Source: Lycium barbarum (taxonomy: Eukaryota > Streptophyta > Magnoliopsida > Solanales > Solanaceae). Taken from it: DNA of 64,000 nucleotides. The stretch is taken from positions 62,776,884 through 62,840,883 of the forward strand of contig NC_083338.1 of NCBI RefSeq assembly GCF_019175385.1, in the 5' to 3' direction. A program made the position numbers and the translations under genes. Numbering within the stretch: position 1 is the stretch's first letter; the number at the start of each line of letters is the position of its first letter. The notes below the pieces were generated by a model. It made no database searches. It saw only the letters and a program-made list of their open reading frames with translations, and was not told the DNA's origin. Below are positions 11,987 through 23,170 of this stretch, piece by piece.

Positions 11987-14963
11987 TGTTATAGCCCGTA
12001 CTTTGTACGTTCGGATATTACGAGGCAGTCGTGGTACGTTGAAGGCAAGACCATTTTCAAAATTATTTTAATGTACAAGTTGTTGTGAATATTATTTATG
12101 AACATTATTAGTATGGAAATATTGAGAAAGACTAAGGGCAAAAAGGGAAATTCGCAAAATGGCTTATGGTAATATTGCGAAGAGCTAGGGGAAAACGGTA
12201 ATTTCACAAAGTGTTCAAGAATGTTCTTGAAGGACCAAAGTGTTCAAGAAAATTCTTGAGATGCCACTTTGGCCATGTGACATAAAAAGTGGGCCCCACC
12301 CATGGCCATGTGTCCCTATTCATATTTGAGGGACTTAAGTATAAATATAGAAAAGTGGTGGAAAAAATTTAATAAAGCATAGCATTCCCTCACAAGTTCA
12401 TGAAATTTCAAGAAGAAAAAAAAGGGGGTTAAGTATTCGGCCATGGTGGAAAAATTGGGAGCCATGGAAAGTGATTAAGAAAAATTATTTTCTTCTTGTA
12501 TTTCCACCCAATGGAAGGTCCTCTACAACGTGGAGTGATTGTGGGAGTGAGAAAAACATTTGTTGTGCAAGTGGTGAACCTAGCCGAGCAAGAAGATGCG
12601 TGGAGAAAGGTATGTGTTTAATCTCTTTTCTATGTGTTAGTGATGATTTGTGAATACTATAGTATGTAGAAACGGATGAAATTCATGGAATATATATGTA
12701 TGTTTTGGTGGCCGAATAGGGCTATGATGGTAGGATGAGATGAATTGATTTTTATTTAGTAATTTGATTGTTGCATTGTCAATTCCATGATGTAAAATGA
12801 ATGGAAACCATGAATTTAGCGTTGGTGTTTGGCCGTGTATATGCCATGTTTGGCCGTGTGGATGTGTTGTGTTGTGTAGAAAGAATGGATTAATTTTACT
12901 TAGTATTTAGATTGTTGTTGTAACGTATAGAAATAGATGAATATTCATGAAAAATATGTATGTTGTTGTTGTGGCCGAATAAGGGGTTGTTTTGGTAGGT
13001 TATGGTGAATTGATTCTATTTGACATTTTAGTAGTTGTCGATGTGGATTCTATGATGAAAATGATGGTTTGGTAACTTGAAAGGAAGTTGTTGACGAGTA
13101 GGTTGTTGATCTAGTTCATGAAGTTGAAAGTAAGGAATGTGTTATTGATGTTTTTATTTAATTTGGAAGGTTGCGGATTATGTTGTAATAATCGCTTGGC
13201 ACCTAAATGAAATGCTGTTGAATTGTGTAAAATAAGTATTTAATGTTAGAATACATTTTGAGTAAATTGTTGAAGATTGGAGATATGATTGTTGGTATTA
13301 CTATTGATAGTTTGACCGAGTTGCATTCTCGGGTTTGTTGTTGTTAAATTGGCCGAGTTAGATTCCCGGGGATGTTGCATTTACAGGGGAAATGTTGCCG
13401 AAATTTCGGTAGGATATATGTGAATTCATTTAAAAAAATTAAGACAAGTATATGTCGATAAAGCTAATGATTATGTCAAGTCTCTTGAATGTAGATTATC
13501 AAGTTTGGACAAATAAGCGTAGCTAGTTGGTCGTGGAACAGGTATGTAAGGCTACCCTTTCTTTCGTTGGCATGCCCTAGAGCTCAATAAGGTATGATAT
13601 GCATTTTGAGGTTACTCTATTTTGTGATTCCGAGTTTGTTCATGATTCGTATTCACCCTTTTGATATGTCTCTATGATTTCTAGAGTTCTATTTAGTATG
13701 TTTTCGAGTTTGCTTATGATTCTGATTCACTTCTGATATAAGTATGTCTAATATGATCGATTTTGTTATATGATTCAGTAACGAGATAAGTATAAAGAGT
13801 TTTGTTTCCAAAAGAACTCTGTGAGTCTTAATGTCCCTAACCTTCGGAAAAGATCTCAGATTTGTTTTAAAATGCTTATAGAACGCTCTGTACTTCAAAC
13901 GGTTGTAACTTCCTCATACGAAGTCGGATTGACCTGAAACTTGTTTCTGAGCCTTCAGATGCCAGTAAATGTACGTATCTATTGAGTCTTGATTTGTGTG
14001 CATATGGTTTCGCACTACTTTGTTCGTGCAAGCCTCAGTTTGGATTTCACTGAGCCCGGGCCAGGATATGTTTTCATGCGTACTCCATTGCATTATTCAC
14101 CGAGTCCCTCTCACTTGCGGGCCGGGACACGTTATATGTATATGAATATGATGATATGATGATATGGGGATGGCGGCCAGGATGGCACATGATGACTTTA
14201 TCCACCGAGACCCGCAATAGAGGGCCGGGACACGTTATGTATATATGGTATATGATTCTGACATGCATGATTCTATCCACCGAGTCCCTTAATAAAGGGC
14301 CGGGACACGTTATATGCATACATGACATATGATTTATGATTCTGACATTCTGGATCCGCACTTTTTCTGACATATGACATTTGCATATACGATCTGTGAT
14401 CGGAAAATAAGCGTTTTGGTAATCTGGATAATGTGCTCACCCTTGTACTGTTTGTTTTGATTATGGATCTGCTTTCTGTATTTCATGCTTTACATACTCA
14501 GTACATATTCCGTACTGACCCCCTTTCTTCGGGGGATGCGTTTCACGCCGCACAGGTACACCCAGATGAGTATAAGTCATTACAGAAGATGTTCCAGCGG
14601 AATTGGCAAGCTCCACTTGTTCCTGGAGTGCCGCCGAGTCAGAGTATATGTGCTATGATGTCTGGTTAATGTTAGAGACTTTGCAGACAGAGTCGTGGGT
14701 ATAGTATGTCGGTTTTGTAAGCGGCTCCATCAGCCGATATGTCATTCTGTATTATGTGATAAATTCTATAAGATCACAGATTCTGTTTGATTTGGAAAAC
14801 ATCGAAAAAGAATATTTTTGAAATTTTATTATGTATTTTATATTTATTTGATTTAAAAGTCTAATAAGATTATGTGTGCACTAAAGGTCTGTGGGTTCGC
14901 TCGGCTCCGGATGTGGGGCCGGGTGCCCATCACACCCTAGTGGAATTAGGGTGTGACAGTTCA
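11982..14963 (+). mobile_element. Solo LTR (11987-14958), Tekay-like, with target duplication GTTCA
   Basis: The LTR runs from TGTTATAGCCCGTACTTTGT (11987) to AGGGTGTGACA (14958), 2,972 bp, flanked by GTTCA at 11982-11986 and 14959-14963. No internal sequence remains. A TATA-like AAGTATAAATA lies near 12340, and donor-like sites follow the transcribed leader near 12605. Repeats built on ACCGAGTCCC...GGGCCGGGAC are at 14097-14310, and the paired-hairpin module is at 14499-14557. It lies inside the C LTR, so it is younger than C. Confidence 0.9.
14097..14310 (+). repeat. Three spaced repeats of an ACCGAGWCCC...GGGCCGGGACACG hairpin
   Basis: Units begin near 14097, 14202 and 14278. In each, GAGTCCC (or GAGACCC) can pair with GGG(CC)GGGAC across a short AT-rich loop, and each ends ACACGTTAT(A)T. 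Versions of the same block occur at the corresponding place in the other Tekay LTRs, for example 17098-17190 in A and the minus strand near 26885 in B. Confidence 0.65.
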
Positions 14964-15244
14964 AAATACGGTTCCAGGTTACTCCCGGGTTGCTTTCTAA
15001 ACTTGCTTATTGTTACGCTTTTCCTTGTTTTATGATTCAGTACTGCCTTACATATTCAGTACATATTCCGTACTGACCCCCTTTCTTCGGGGGCTGCATT
15101 TCATGCCCGCAGGTTCAGGGATGCGGTCACACAATCCAGCCACCTAGGAGGAGTCAGCATTGAGAGTCAGAAAGCTCCACTTGCTTCGGAGACTGTTCCT
15201 GTTTCGATATAATTTTGAGCGTATACATTATGGGCACGACGGGG
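14964..15244 (+). mobile_element. Element C 5' LTR, second part
   Basis: The C LTR resumes after the solo LTR. It carries the paired-hairpin module at 15057-15114 and stops at the CCCTG (15245-15249) duplicated by insertion of element A in its GGGGCCCTGTCCCGTCA segment. Confidence 0.75.
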
Positions 15245-15249
15245 CCCTG

Positions 15250-18007
15250 TGTTACGTCCCGTATTTTATACATTGGGACAATCCGGATTAACTATGATAA
15301 GTTGGGGCCAAGACCTTTCCGGGACATGAAGTCGGGACTTTTGACCTTCGATTTTATTTTGAGACATAAGTTATACATGAAATTGTTGGCATGAAACACT
15401 TAGGAAAAGTTGGGACCAAAAGTCATATATTTGGGAGTTGGAAATCTTGCAAAAAGAGGCCCTTTGGCCGTGTGGCTTTGAAAGTGGTCCCACACACTTT
15501 GTGGCCAATTTTAAATGGTCCAACACATGTGTGGGCCATGGACACATGGAGGTTTCACCTAGGAGCTAAAAAGATAACTTTTAAGTCATCTTCTAGCATT
15601 CCACACTTATAAAAAAATCAAGAAGTTGAAGAACAACAACCAACAACCTCTCGGCCAAGAACCAAGAAAAACCAAGTCCAATTTTAGCCATTCCAAAAAT
15701 AATTCTTTGGTGTAAATACACTAATTGGAGGTCCCTAAGTAGCGTGGAAGTGTTGTTGGAGCGATCAAGCCATCCGTCTAGTAGATCGCAAACCCTAGCC
15801 TATTTGTGGAGTTGAAGAAGAAAGGTAAGATTTGATCTTGTTTTATGTGTTGTGAATATTTTATGCATGTTGTAGTATGTTAATATGGATGAAATTGTGA
15901 AATATAGTAAGTTGGGGGTGAGCCGTGTATGGTATGTATGGTCGTGTAGATGTGTGTGTTGTGATTGGGTTGATGAATTGATTCTATGTGGCATATTTAG
16001 TTGGGTAGTGTGGAGAAAAGAATAAAAATCATCAATAAATGTATATGTGTAGTGTGGCCGAATGTAGGTCATATTTCATGACAAGAATGGGTTATGGTTG
16101 TGTTCTCGGGTTTGGGATTGTTTTCGGGAAAATTAGAGCAGTTGTTGGATTGTTGGAAATATTGTGTAAATTGTTTAAAATGTCCTTGAATATTATTGGT
16201 ATGGGTTTGGGTTGGTAATTGAATGTATGAGCGGTAATGTGGCTTGAATGTAAGCCGTCGAATTGAATATTATGAATGTTGTAGAATGATGTAAAAGAGA
16301 GTTATTAATATTATATTGCCTTTCCGATTGGTCATTGGAGTTGTTAGGTTGGTTATTGTTGTTGTGATTGTTGATTTGGCCGAGTTAAATTCTCGGGGTT
16401 GGCCTATTTACAGAGGAAATGCTGCCCAAATTTCTGTAGAATTGAGTGTTAGTTTGGAATAAATCGCCTAAGTGCCTATGTCTAATGTTTGATATTCGTT
16501 AACGTATTTTTAGACCTTGGGGAGCCCGAGGCGTAGGTTGGGATTAGCTTGAGTTGGGATAGCTTGGAGTGCGTACGAGGTATGTAAATCTCAACCCTTC
16601 CTTCTTTTGGCATGCCTTAGTTATAAATAGATTATGTCACGAGCCTCGAGGAAATTCTAAATTCGCAATCCGAGCACGTTATGACTCTTATATATATATA
16701 TTTCTTGGCATTCGTATGTTTGATGTGATGAAATATGAAACCTTATGTCTTCGAAATAATTGATTTCCAAATGTTGCTCAAAAAGTTTTGTTTTAAAGAA
16801 TTCCGTAACTATGGGCGCCGTATCTTTCACATAAAGGCTCGGATTGCTCCGATATTTTCGTAAGAGTTTGCATGGCGTATGATGAGTATGTTCTCCATAG
16901 GCGGGCCCGGCTTGGGTCGATACCCGTCCGTGGATCCCGCGACTTTCCTTTATGTAATTCAGAAGACTTTTGAAAGAATTTGGTATGACTATTATTTCGA
17001 TTCTCAAGTATGGTCATTTTACTTATATTTGAGTCCATGATAATGATTTTATGCATATGGTTACTCACGACTCTGCTCGTGCGTTCTGTTATATCTTTCG
17101 TCGAGTCCCGGGCCGGTTCTGTTGTCGTGCGCACTTTGATATACTCTGGTGTTATGCTGTGTTTACAGTTCACCGAGCCACTCACTAGGGAGTCGGGTTC
17201 CACTTATATTGGGCGTTATGTTGTGTATGGCGTTATGTTGTGTTATGATGTGTGACGGGGACACGGAGATTTGAAACCTTCTGGTGTTATGCTGTGTTAT
17301 GGCGCCATCGACGGGCGGGCGGCCATATTTCCTGTGCCCTATGCATGACTTATATTTCGCAAGTAAACATTTTGATATTTTGGGCTTGCACTTATTTTCT
17401 GTACTTCTATTTCGTTTATGCCTCAGATTTGTTTTCTGTAACTTCTGCTTTGCAACTCAGTACATATTTCGTACTGACCCCCTTTCTTCGAGGGGCTGCG
17501 TTTTATGCCCGCAGGTACAGACGCACAGTTTGGTGATCCACCAGTTTAGGACACCCTCTTCTACTCTTTGGAGTGCTCCTATCATTCTGGAGCCTGCATT
17601 TTGGTATATATTCATTCTTTGCATATGTACATATTTGTTCAGGGGTACGACGGGGCCCTGTCCCGCCATATGTTTTGGTTGGTCTGTTTAGAGGTCTGTA
17701 GACGTATATGTGGGTTGTGCCTACTTCTGTACAGGTGTGTTTGTATGATCCCACTCGCCATGGCAGCCTTGTCGGCGTGCATTTGTATATGTTTTGGGCT
17801 GTTGTTCCATTTGATAGCCTTGTCGGCTTCTGATATATATGTGTATATGGTTGTGTTTGAAATGTGTCTGAGACAGTTTGATATAATTTGAAGCAGCGTG
17901 TGATAATTGTGCCCGTAGACGCTACCTGTATGTGATTCGGATTGGATGAGTGTGTTCGGGTGCCCAGTTCGGGCACTAGTCACGGCCTACGGGGTTGGGT
18001 CGTGACA
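15250..18007 (+). mobile_element. Element A 5' LTR (2,758 bp)
   Basis: The LTR starts TGTTACGTCCCGTATTTTAT and ends GGGTTGGGTCGTGACA. It matches 23171-25929 throughout with scattered differences, and the element is flanked by CCCTG (15245-15249 and 25930-25934). A TATA-like CTTATAAAAAAA at about 15607-15618 is changed to CTTAGAAAAAA in the other LTR. A donor-like AAAGGTAAG lies near 15822, and the paired-hairpin module is at 17458-17516. ORFs of 90-157 codons seen in this LTR are chance frames repeated in the 3' copy. Confidence 0.95.
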
Positions 18008-18011
18008 GAAG

Positions 18012-18023
18012 TGTTATCAGAGC
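18012..18023 (+). other. Element A primer-binding site (one mismatch)
   Basis: TGTTATCAGAGC lies four bases after the LTR end. It differs from TGGTATCAGAGC, the complement of the initiator Met tRNA 3' end, at the third base, which may reflect decay after insertion. Confidence 0.8.
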
Positions 18024-18063
18024 GGTTTGTCCTCGGAATGTCTACAGGCCGTGTCTCGTAGAG

Positions 18064-18105
18064 TCTTGTTTATCGGTGTGTTGTGCACCACATGTATAAA
18101 CAGGA
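18064..18105 (+). promoter_or_regulatory. Leader hairpin with GTGCAC loop (candidate RNA dimerisation signal), element A
   Basis: A 10-bp outer stem (TCTTGTTTAT with ATAAACAGGA, including one U-G pair) encloses an inner stem TGTG/CACA and an 8-nt loop TTGTGCAC. The loop contains the self-complementary hexamer GTGCAC at 18083-18088. It sits between primer site and gag, the usual location of retroviral dimerisation signals. The same structure is found in B, C, D and F. Confidence 0.6.
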
Positions 18106-18212
18106 GGCTACAGGACATTTAGGATGTTACTTTTCTTTGAATCTTAGATCGTGTGATAGAGCTGTGCTATTAGGATGACTCTTTTTCTGATCGGTTGTTG
18201 TGTTTTTCAGTG

Positions 18213-21200
18213 ATGCCTCCAAAGAAGGCAACGGCTGCCCAGAAGGGCAAGACGGTGGTAGGAGAGACTAGTCAGGTGCAGAGAGTTACCTGGGCTCGTG
18301 CTCAGGATTTGCCCGATGTTGTGCCCCAGTCGGAGGGTTCTGCTACACCACCGGAGGAGCCTGGAGCAGATCCATCATTAGCTCCAGACGCTCCAGCGCC
18401 CGAGCCTCCAGCTCCTCAGCCAGGGGCAGAGGATAGGACGTTGAGGGAGGTCGTACAGTTACTGACGACTTTGGTAGCGGGACAGACTCGCTGACGCGGG
18501 CTGAGAGGTGATGATGATGATGACAGGCGTGATAGCCTGAGGGTTCGTGATTTTCTGACATGTAGTCCCCCAGAGTTTTTCGGGTCTAAGCCCGAGGAGG
18601 ACCCCCACGACTTCATTCGGGGGATTAGGCGCTCATTGGGACTTGTCAGGGCTTCAGAGACCGAGTCCGTTGAGTTAGCCTCGCACAGATTACAAGATAT
18701 TGCGGCTAATTGGTATGAGTCCTGGGAGCTGTCCAGAGGTGAGGGTGCTCCCCCAGCTACTTGGGATGAGTTTGTGGCCGCTTTTCTCCGCCACTTTTTG
18801 CCCCGGGAGTTACGACGGGCGCGGGTTGATAGATTTTTACAGCTGCAGCAGAGAGGTCGGAGTGTTCGTGAGTATAACTTGGAGTTTGATTCTTTGGCTC
18901 GATATGCACCTGCTATAGTGGCTAACATGGCTGACCGGATGCACCGGTACGTGATAGGGCTGGATCGTTACTTAGTTGACAGTTGCATGGTGATGGCATC
19001 GCAGACTGATATGGACATCGCCCGGTTGCAGGCCTACGCGCAGGGTATGGAGGACCGTCACAGAGAGGACCGGTCGGGCAGAGATCGTGATAGGAGGCCG
19101 CCCAAGAGGGCTAGATCCGCGGGATATTCTGGAGACATTCGAGGCGGGCAGCCTCGGTCGCAGCAGTCAGGTAGATATCCTCCTCCGTCAGGCCGGGGTA
19201 CACAGTCCGCCGGTAGACGATTTGACAGTACAAGACCATCTGGTGCCGGTCAGAGTTCCAGGGCATCAGGTTCGCAGACAGCCAGGGGTCCCAGCCAGTC
19301 CAGACCACCTAGGCCCCGTTGTTCTTATTGCGGGAGATCGCACCCAGGGGAGTGCTATCGAGCTACCGGAGCCAGCTTTTCTTGCGGCCGTCAGGGCCAT
19401 GTTATGCGTGATTGTCCGATGGCGAGTGGTTCTAGTAGTACAGTTCAGCCGACAGGATCAGCCGCGGGTTCATCTTCTACTCCCTCAGCTATGCGCCCTG
19501 TGGGGCGAGGTTTGCCGGCACCGGCGGGCCGCGGTCGAGGCCGTGGCAGTGTTTCAGGTTCTAACGGTCCATCGAACCGCATATATGCATTGGCTACCCG
19601 TCAGGATCAGGAGGCTTCGCCAAATGTTGTTATAGGTACCTTACTGGTTTTCTCCCGATCTGTATACGCACTGATTGATCCTGGTTCTACTTTATCGTAT
19701 ATCGCTCCACTTGTTGCTAATAAAATTGGGATAGAATCTGAGCCGATAAAGCCTTTTGAGGTAGCTACACCAGTAGGGGATTCTGTTATAGCCAGACAGA
19801 TTTATCGAGGTTGTTCGGTGGTTATTTGTGGCCGCTACACTAAGGCAGATTTGGTAGAGCTTGATATGATTGAGTTCGACGTTATTATGGCTATGGATTG
19901 GCTAGCTTCTTGTTGTGCTAATGTTGACTGTCAAAAGAAGGTAGTCCATTTCCAGTTTCCAGGTGAACCAGTTGTAGAGTGGGCAGGTAATACAACATCG
20001 CCGAGGGGTAAGTTTATTTCATACCTCAAGGCAAGAAAAATGATCAGAAAGGGCTATATTTATCATCTGGTCCGTGTACATGATTTAGAGGCAGAGGCAC
20101 CAACTCTTCAGTAAGTCCCAGTGGTTAATGAATTCCTAGATGTATTCCCAGACGAGCTTCCAGGTCTTCCCCCCGAGCGGGAGATAGAGTTTGCTATTGA
20201 TCTGTTGCCAGATACTCAGCCTATATCTATTCCTCCGTACAGAATGGCATCTACTGAATTGAAAGAATTAAAGGAGCAGTTGAGAGATTTATTAGAGAAG
20301 GGCTTTATTCGGCCCAGTACATCTCCTTGGGGAGCTCCGGTATTATTTGTGAGAAAGAAAGACGGCTCGCTGCGGATGTGTATTGATTAGAGACAGCTGA
20401 ATAAGGTATCCATCAAGAATAAATACCCCCTCCCCAGGATAGATGATTTGTTTGATCAGTTGCAGGGTGCCAGATGTTTTTCGAAGATAGACCTGCGGTC
20501 AGGCTATCATCAGGTGCGGGTACGAGAGGCTGATATTCCTAAGACAGCATTCAGGACCCGTTACGGGCATTATGAATTCAGAGTGATGTCTTTTGGGCTG
20601 ACTAATGCTCCAGCGGTATTCATGGATTTGATGAATCGGGTATTCCGGCCGTTTCTTGATATGTTCGTGATTGTATTTATTGATGACATTTTGGTCTATT
20701 CACGATCAGAAGCAGAGCATGCAGATCATTTGAGGACGGTACTTGGCACACTCCGGCACCAGAATTTATATGCTAAATTTTCTAAATGTGAATTCTTGCT
20801 GTCTTCAGTGGCATTCCTGGGGCATATTATTGGAGCGGATGGCATCCGGGTGGATACCCAGAAGATCGAGGCCGTAAAGAGTTGGCCTAGACCTACGACG
20901 CCTACGGAGGTGCGTAGGTTCCTGGGGTTGGCCGGTTATTATCGGATATTTGTAAAGGGATTTGCTTCAATTTCAGCGCCTTTGACAAGGCTGACTCAGA
21001 AGGGAGCTAAGTTTCAGTGGTCTGATGCTTGCGAGCGTAGCTTCCAGTTGCTGAAAGAGAAGTTGACTACAGCTCCAGTCCTGACTCTTCCTGAAGGTCC
21101 AGATGGGTATGTTATTTATTGTGATGCCTCTGGTATGGGTTTGGGGTGTGTATTGATGCAACACGGTAGGTTTATAGCTTATGCTTCCCGGCAGCTCAAA

Positions 21201-23066
21201 CATCACGAGAGAAATTATCCCACTCACGATTTGGAGCTAGCCGCGGTGATTCATGCTTTGAAGATATGGAGACATTATTTATATGGGGTTCACGTCGATA
21301 TTTATACAGATCATAAGAGCCTCCAGTACATCTTCAAGCAAAAGGAGCTGAACTTGCGGCAGAGGCGGTGGTTAGAGTTGCTGAAAGATTATGATGTTGA
21401 TATTCTATACCATCCAGGGAAAGCTAATGTCGTGGCAGATGCACTCAGTCGTAATTCCATGGGCAGTTTAGCAGACACGCCTTCAGAGAAGAAAGAAATG
21501 GTTCGCGATATCCATCAGCTAGCTATCCTTGGAGTCCGCTTGGCCGCTTCTGGAGATGTTGGGATTTCTGTTCGAGGAATGGCCGAATCCTCTATTCTGG
21601 GTGAGATAAAGCGGCGTCAGTATGAGGATCCTGTTTTGATACAGTACAGAGACGCAGTCCGTGAAAAGGAGAAGACCCCGTTTGAGATTACATCCGATGG
21701 AGTATTATTATACAGAGGCAGATTATGTGTACCTGACGTTGCGGGGCTGCAGCGACAGATTATGGGCGAGGTACATTATGCCAGATATTCTGTTCATCCA
21801 GGGTCGACGAAGATGTATCATGATCTTAGCTGCCTGTATTGGTGGGACGGTATGAAAAAGGATATAGCAGAGTTCGTTGCCCAGTGCCCAAATTGTCAGC
21901 AGGTAAAGATTGAGCATCAGAAGCCCGGTGGATTATTGCAGGAGATGGAGATTCCGACGTGGAAGTGGGAGATAATTAACATGGATTTTATTGTAGGCTT
22001 GCCTCGCACTGCACGGAGGTACGACTCCATATGGGTTATCATTGATCGGCTGACAAAATCAGCCCATTTTCTTCCAGTTCGGACTACATACTCAGCTGAA
22101 GATTATGCCAGGCTATATATTAAGGAGATTGTGATACTTCACGGAGTTCCAGTGTCTGTTATCTCCGACAGAGGTGCCCAGTTTACAACTAATTTCTGGA
22201 GATCATTTCAGGAGGGATTGGGGACCCAGGTGAGTCTGAGTACAGCATTTCATCCTCAGTCCGACGGACAGGCCGAGCGCACTATTCAGACGCTGGAAGA
22301 TATGCTGCGTGCCTGTGTTATTGATTTCAGGGGTAGCTGGGATGATCATTTGCCGCTTATTGAATTTGCTTATAACAACAGTTACCACTCCAGTATTCAG
22401 ATGGCACCATATGAGGCTTTGTATGGCAGGAAATACAGATCTCCGATCGGTTGGTTTGACGTGGGTGAAATTCAATTAATCGGTCCAGATGTGGTCCAGC
22501 AGGCAGTCGATAAAGTGGAATTGATTCGAGAGCGACTATTAGCGGCCCAGAGTCGACAGAAATCTTACGCTGATAAACGACGTCGACCGTTAGAGTTCCA
22601 GATTGGCGATTTGGTGTTCCTGAAAGTGTCATCTATGAATGGTGTTATGAGATTTGGCAAGAAAGGAAAGCTCAGTCCGAGATATATTGGGCCTTATCAG
22701 ATTATTCGTAAAATAGGCAAAGTGGCCTATGAATTGGATCTGCCAGCTGATTTGGGAGCGGTGCACCCGGTATTCCATGTTTCTATGCTTCGTAAATGTA
22801 TTGGTGACCCTTCCAGAACCTTTCCTATGGGTGATATACAGGTCACAGAGGAGCTATCTTATGAAGAACAGCCTATAGCCATATTGGATCATCAGGTAAG
22901 AAAATTTCGGAATAAAGATGTGGCTTCTGTTAAAGTGCTGTGGCGGAATAATAACCGAGAAGAAATGACCTGGGAAGCTGAGGAGCAGATGAAGAAAAAG
23001 TATCCTCACCTATTTCCGGTACCTACAGGTTATCCGAATCCTTTATTTGACTATGTTGATTTGTGA
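18213..23066 (+). pseudogene. gag-pol: Element A gag-pol polyprotein, one frame with three stop codons
   Basis: A single frame of 1,618 codons starts at [12 protein letters not shown]. It encodes, in order, a proline-rich N-terminus, a retrotransposon gag domain, an RNA-binding zinc knuckle, aspartic protease (ALIDPGST), reverse transcriptase (VFIDDILVY), RNase H (YCDASG...YTDHKS), integrase (HHCC zinc site, then D, D and E catalytic positions) and a chromodomain-like C-terminus ([17 protein letters not shown]). This order and the chromodomain identify a chromovirus of Tekay/Del type. The frame is broken by TGA at 18492, TAA at 20112 and TAG at 20388 (codons 94, 634 and 726), with no frameshift. 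The first Cys of the zinc knuckle is Ser (19374-19376). The copy cannot make a full polyprotein. Confidence 0.95.
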
Positions 23067-23156
23067 ATGACTTGTATGTGATGGCTATAAAAGAAACTCC
23101 CCCGAATTGTTAGTAAGACCCGTATAATTAATCCAACATTCGAGGACGAATGTTAT

Positions 23157-23170
23157 AAAGGGGGGAAGGA
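23157..23170 (+). other. Element A polypurine tract
   Basis: AAAGGGGGGAAGGA lies directly against the 3' LTR start at 23171. It would prime plus-strand DNA synthesis. The preceding 90 bases after the polyprotein stop are noncoding. Confidence 0.85.

Noticed and set aside
17503..17976. ORFs of 90-157 codons inside LTRs (for example 17503-17976, 25425-25898, 26390-26857, 45950-46435)
   Set aside because: They recur in both LTRs of the same element with substitutions that do not respect codons, overlap structured noncoding modules and resemble no protein.
18064..18105. Direct homology of the leader hairpin to HIV-1
   Set aside because: Only loop palindrome, position and hairpin form agree; the flanking sequence is unrelated, so shared descent is not claimed.
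18636..18638. Separate start at 18636 in element A
   Set aside because: It is a TTG inside the gag domain; the frame is continuous with 18213 apart from the TGA at 18492.
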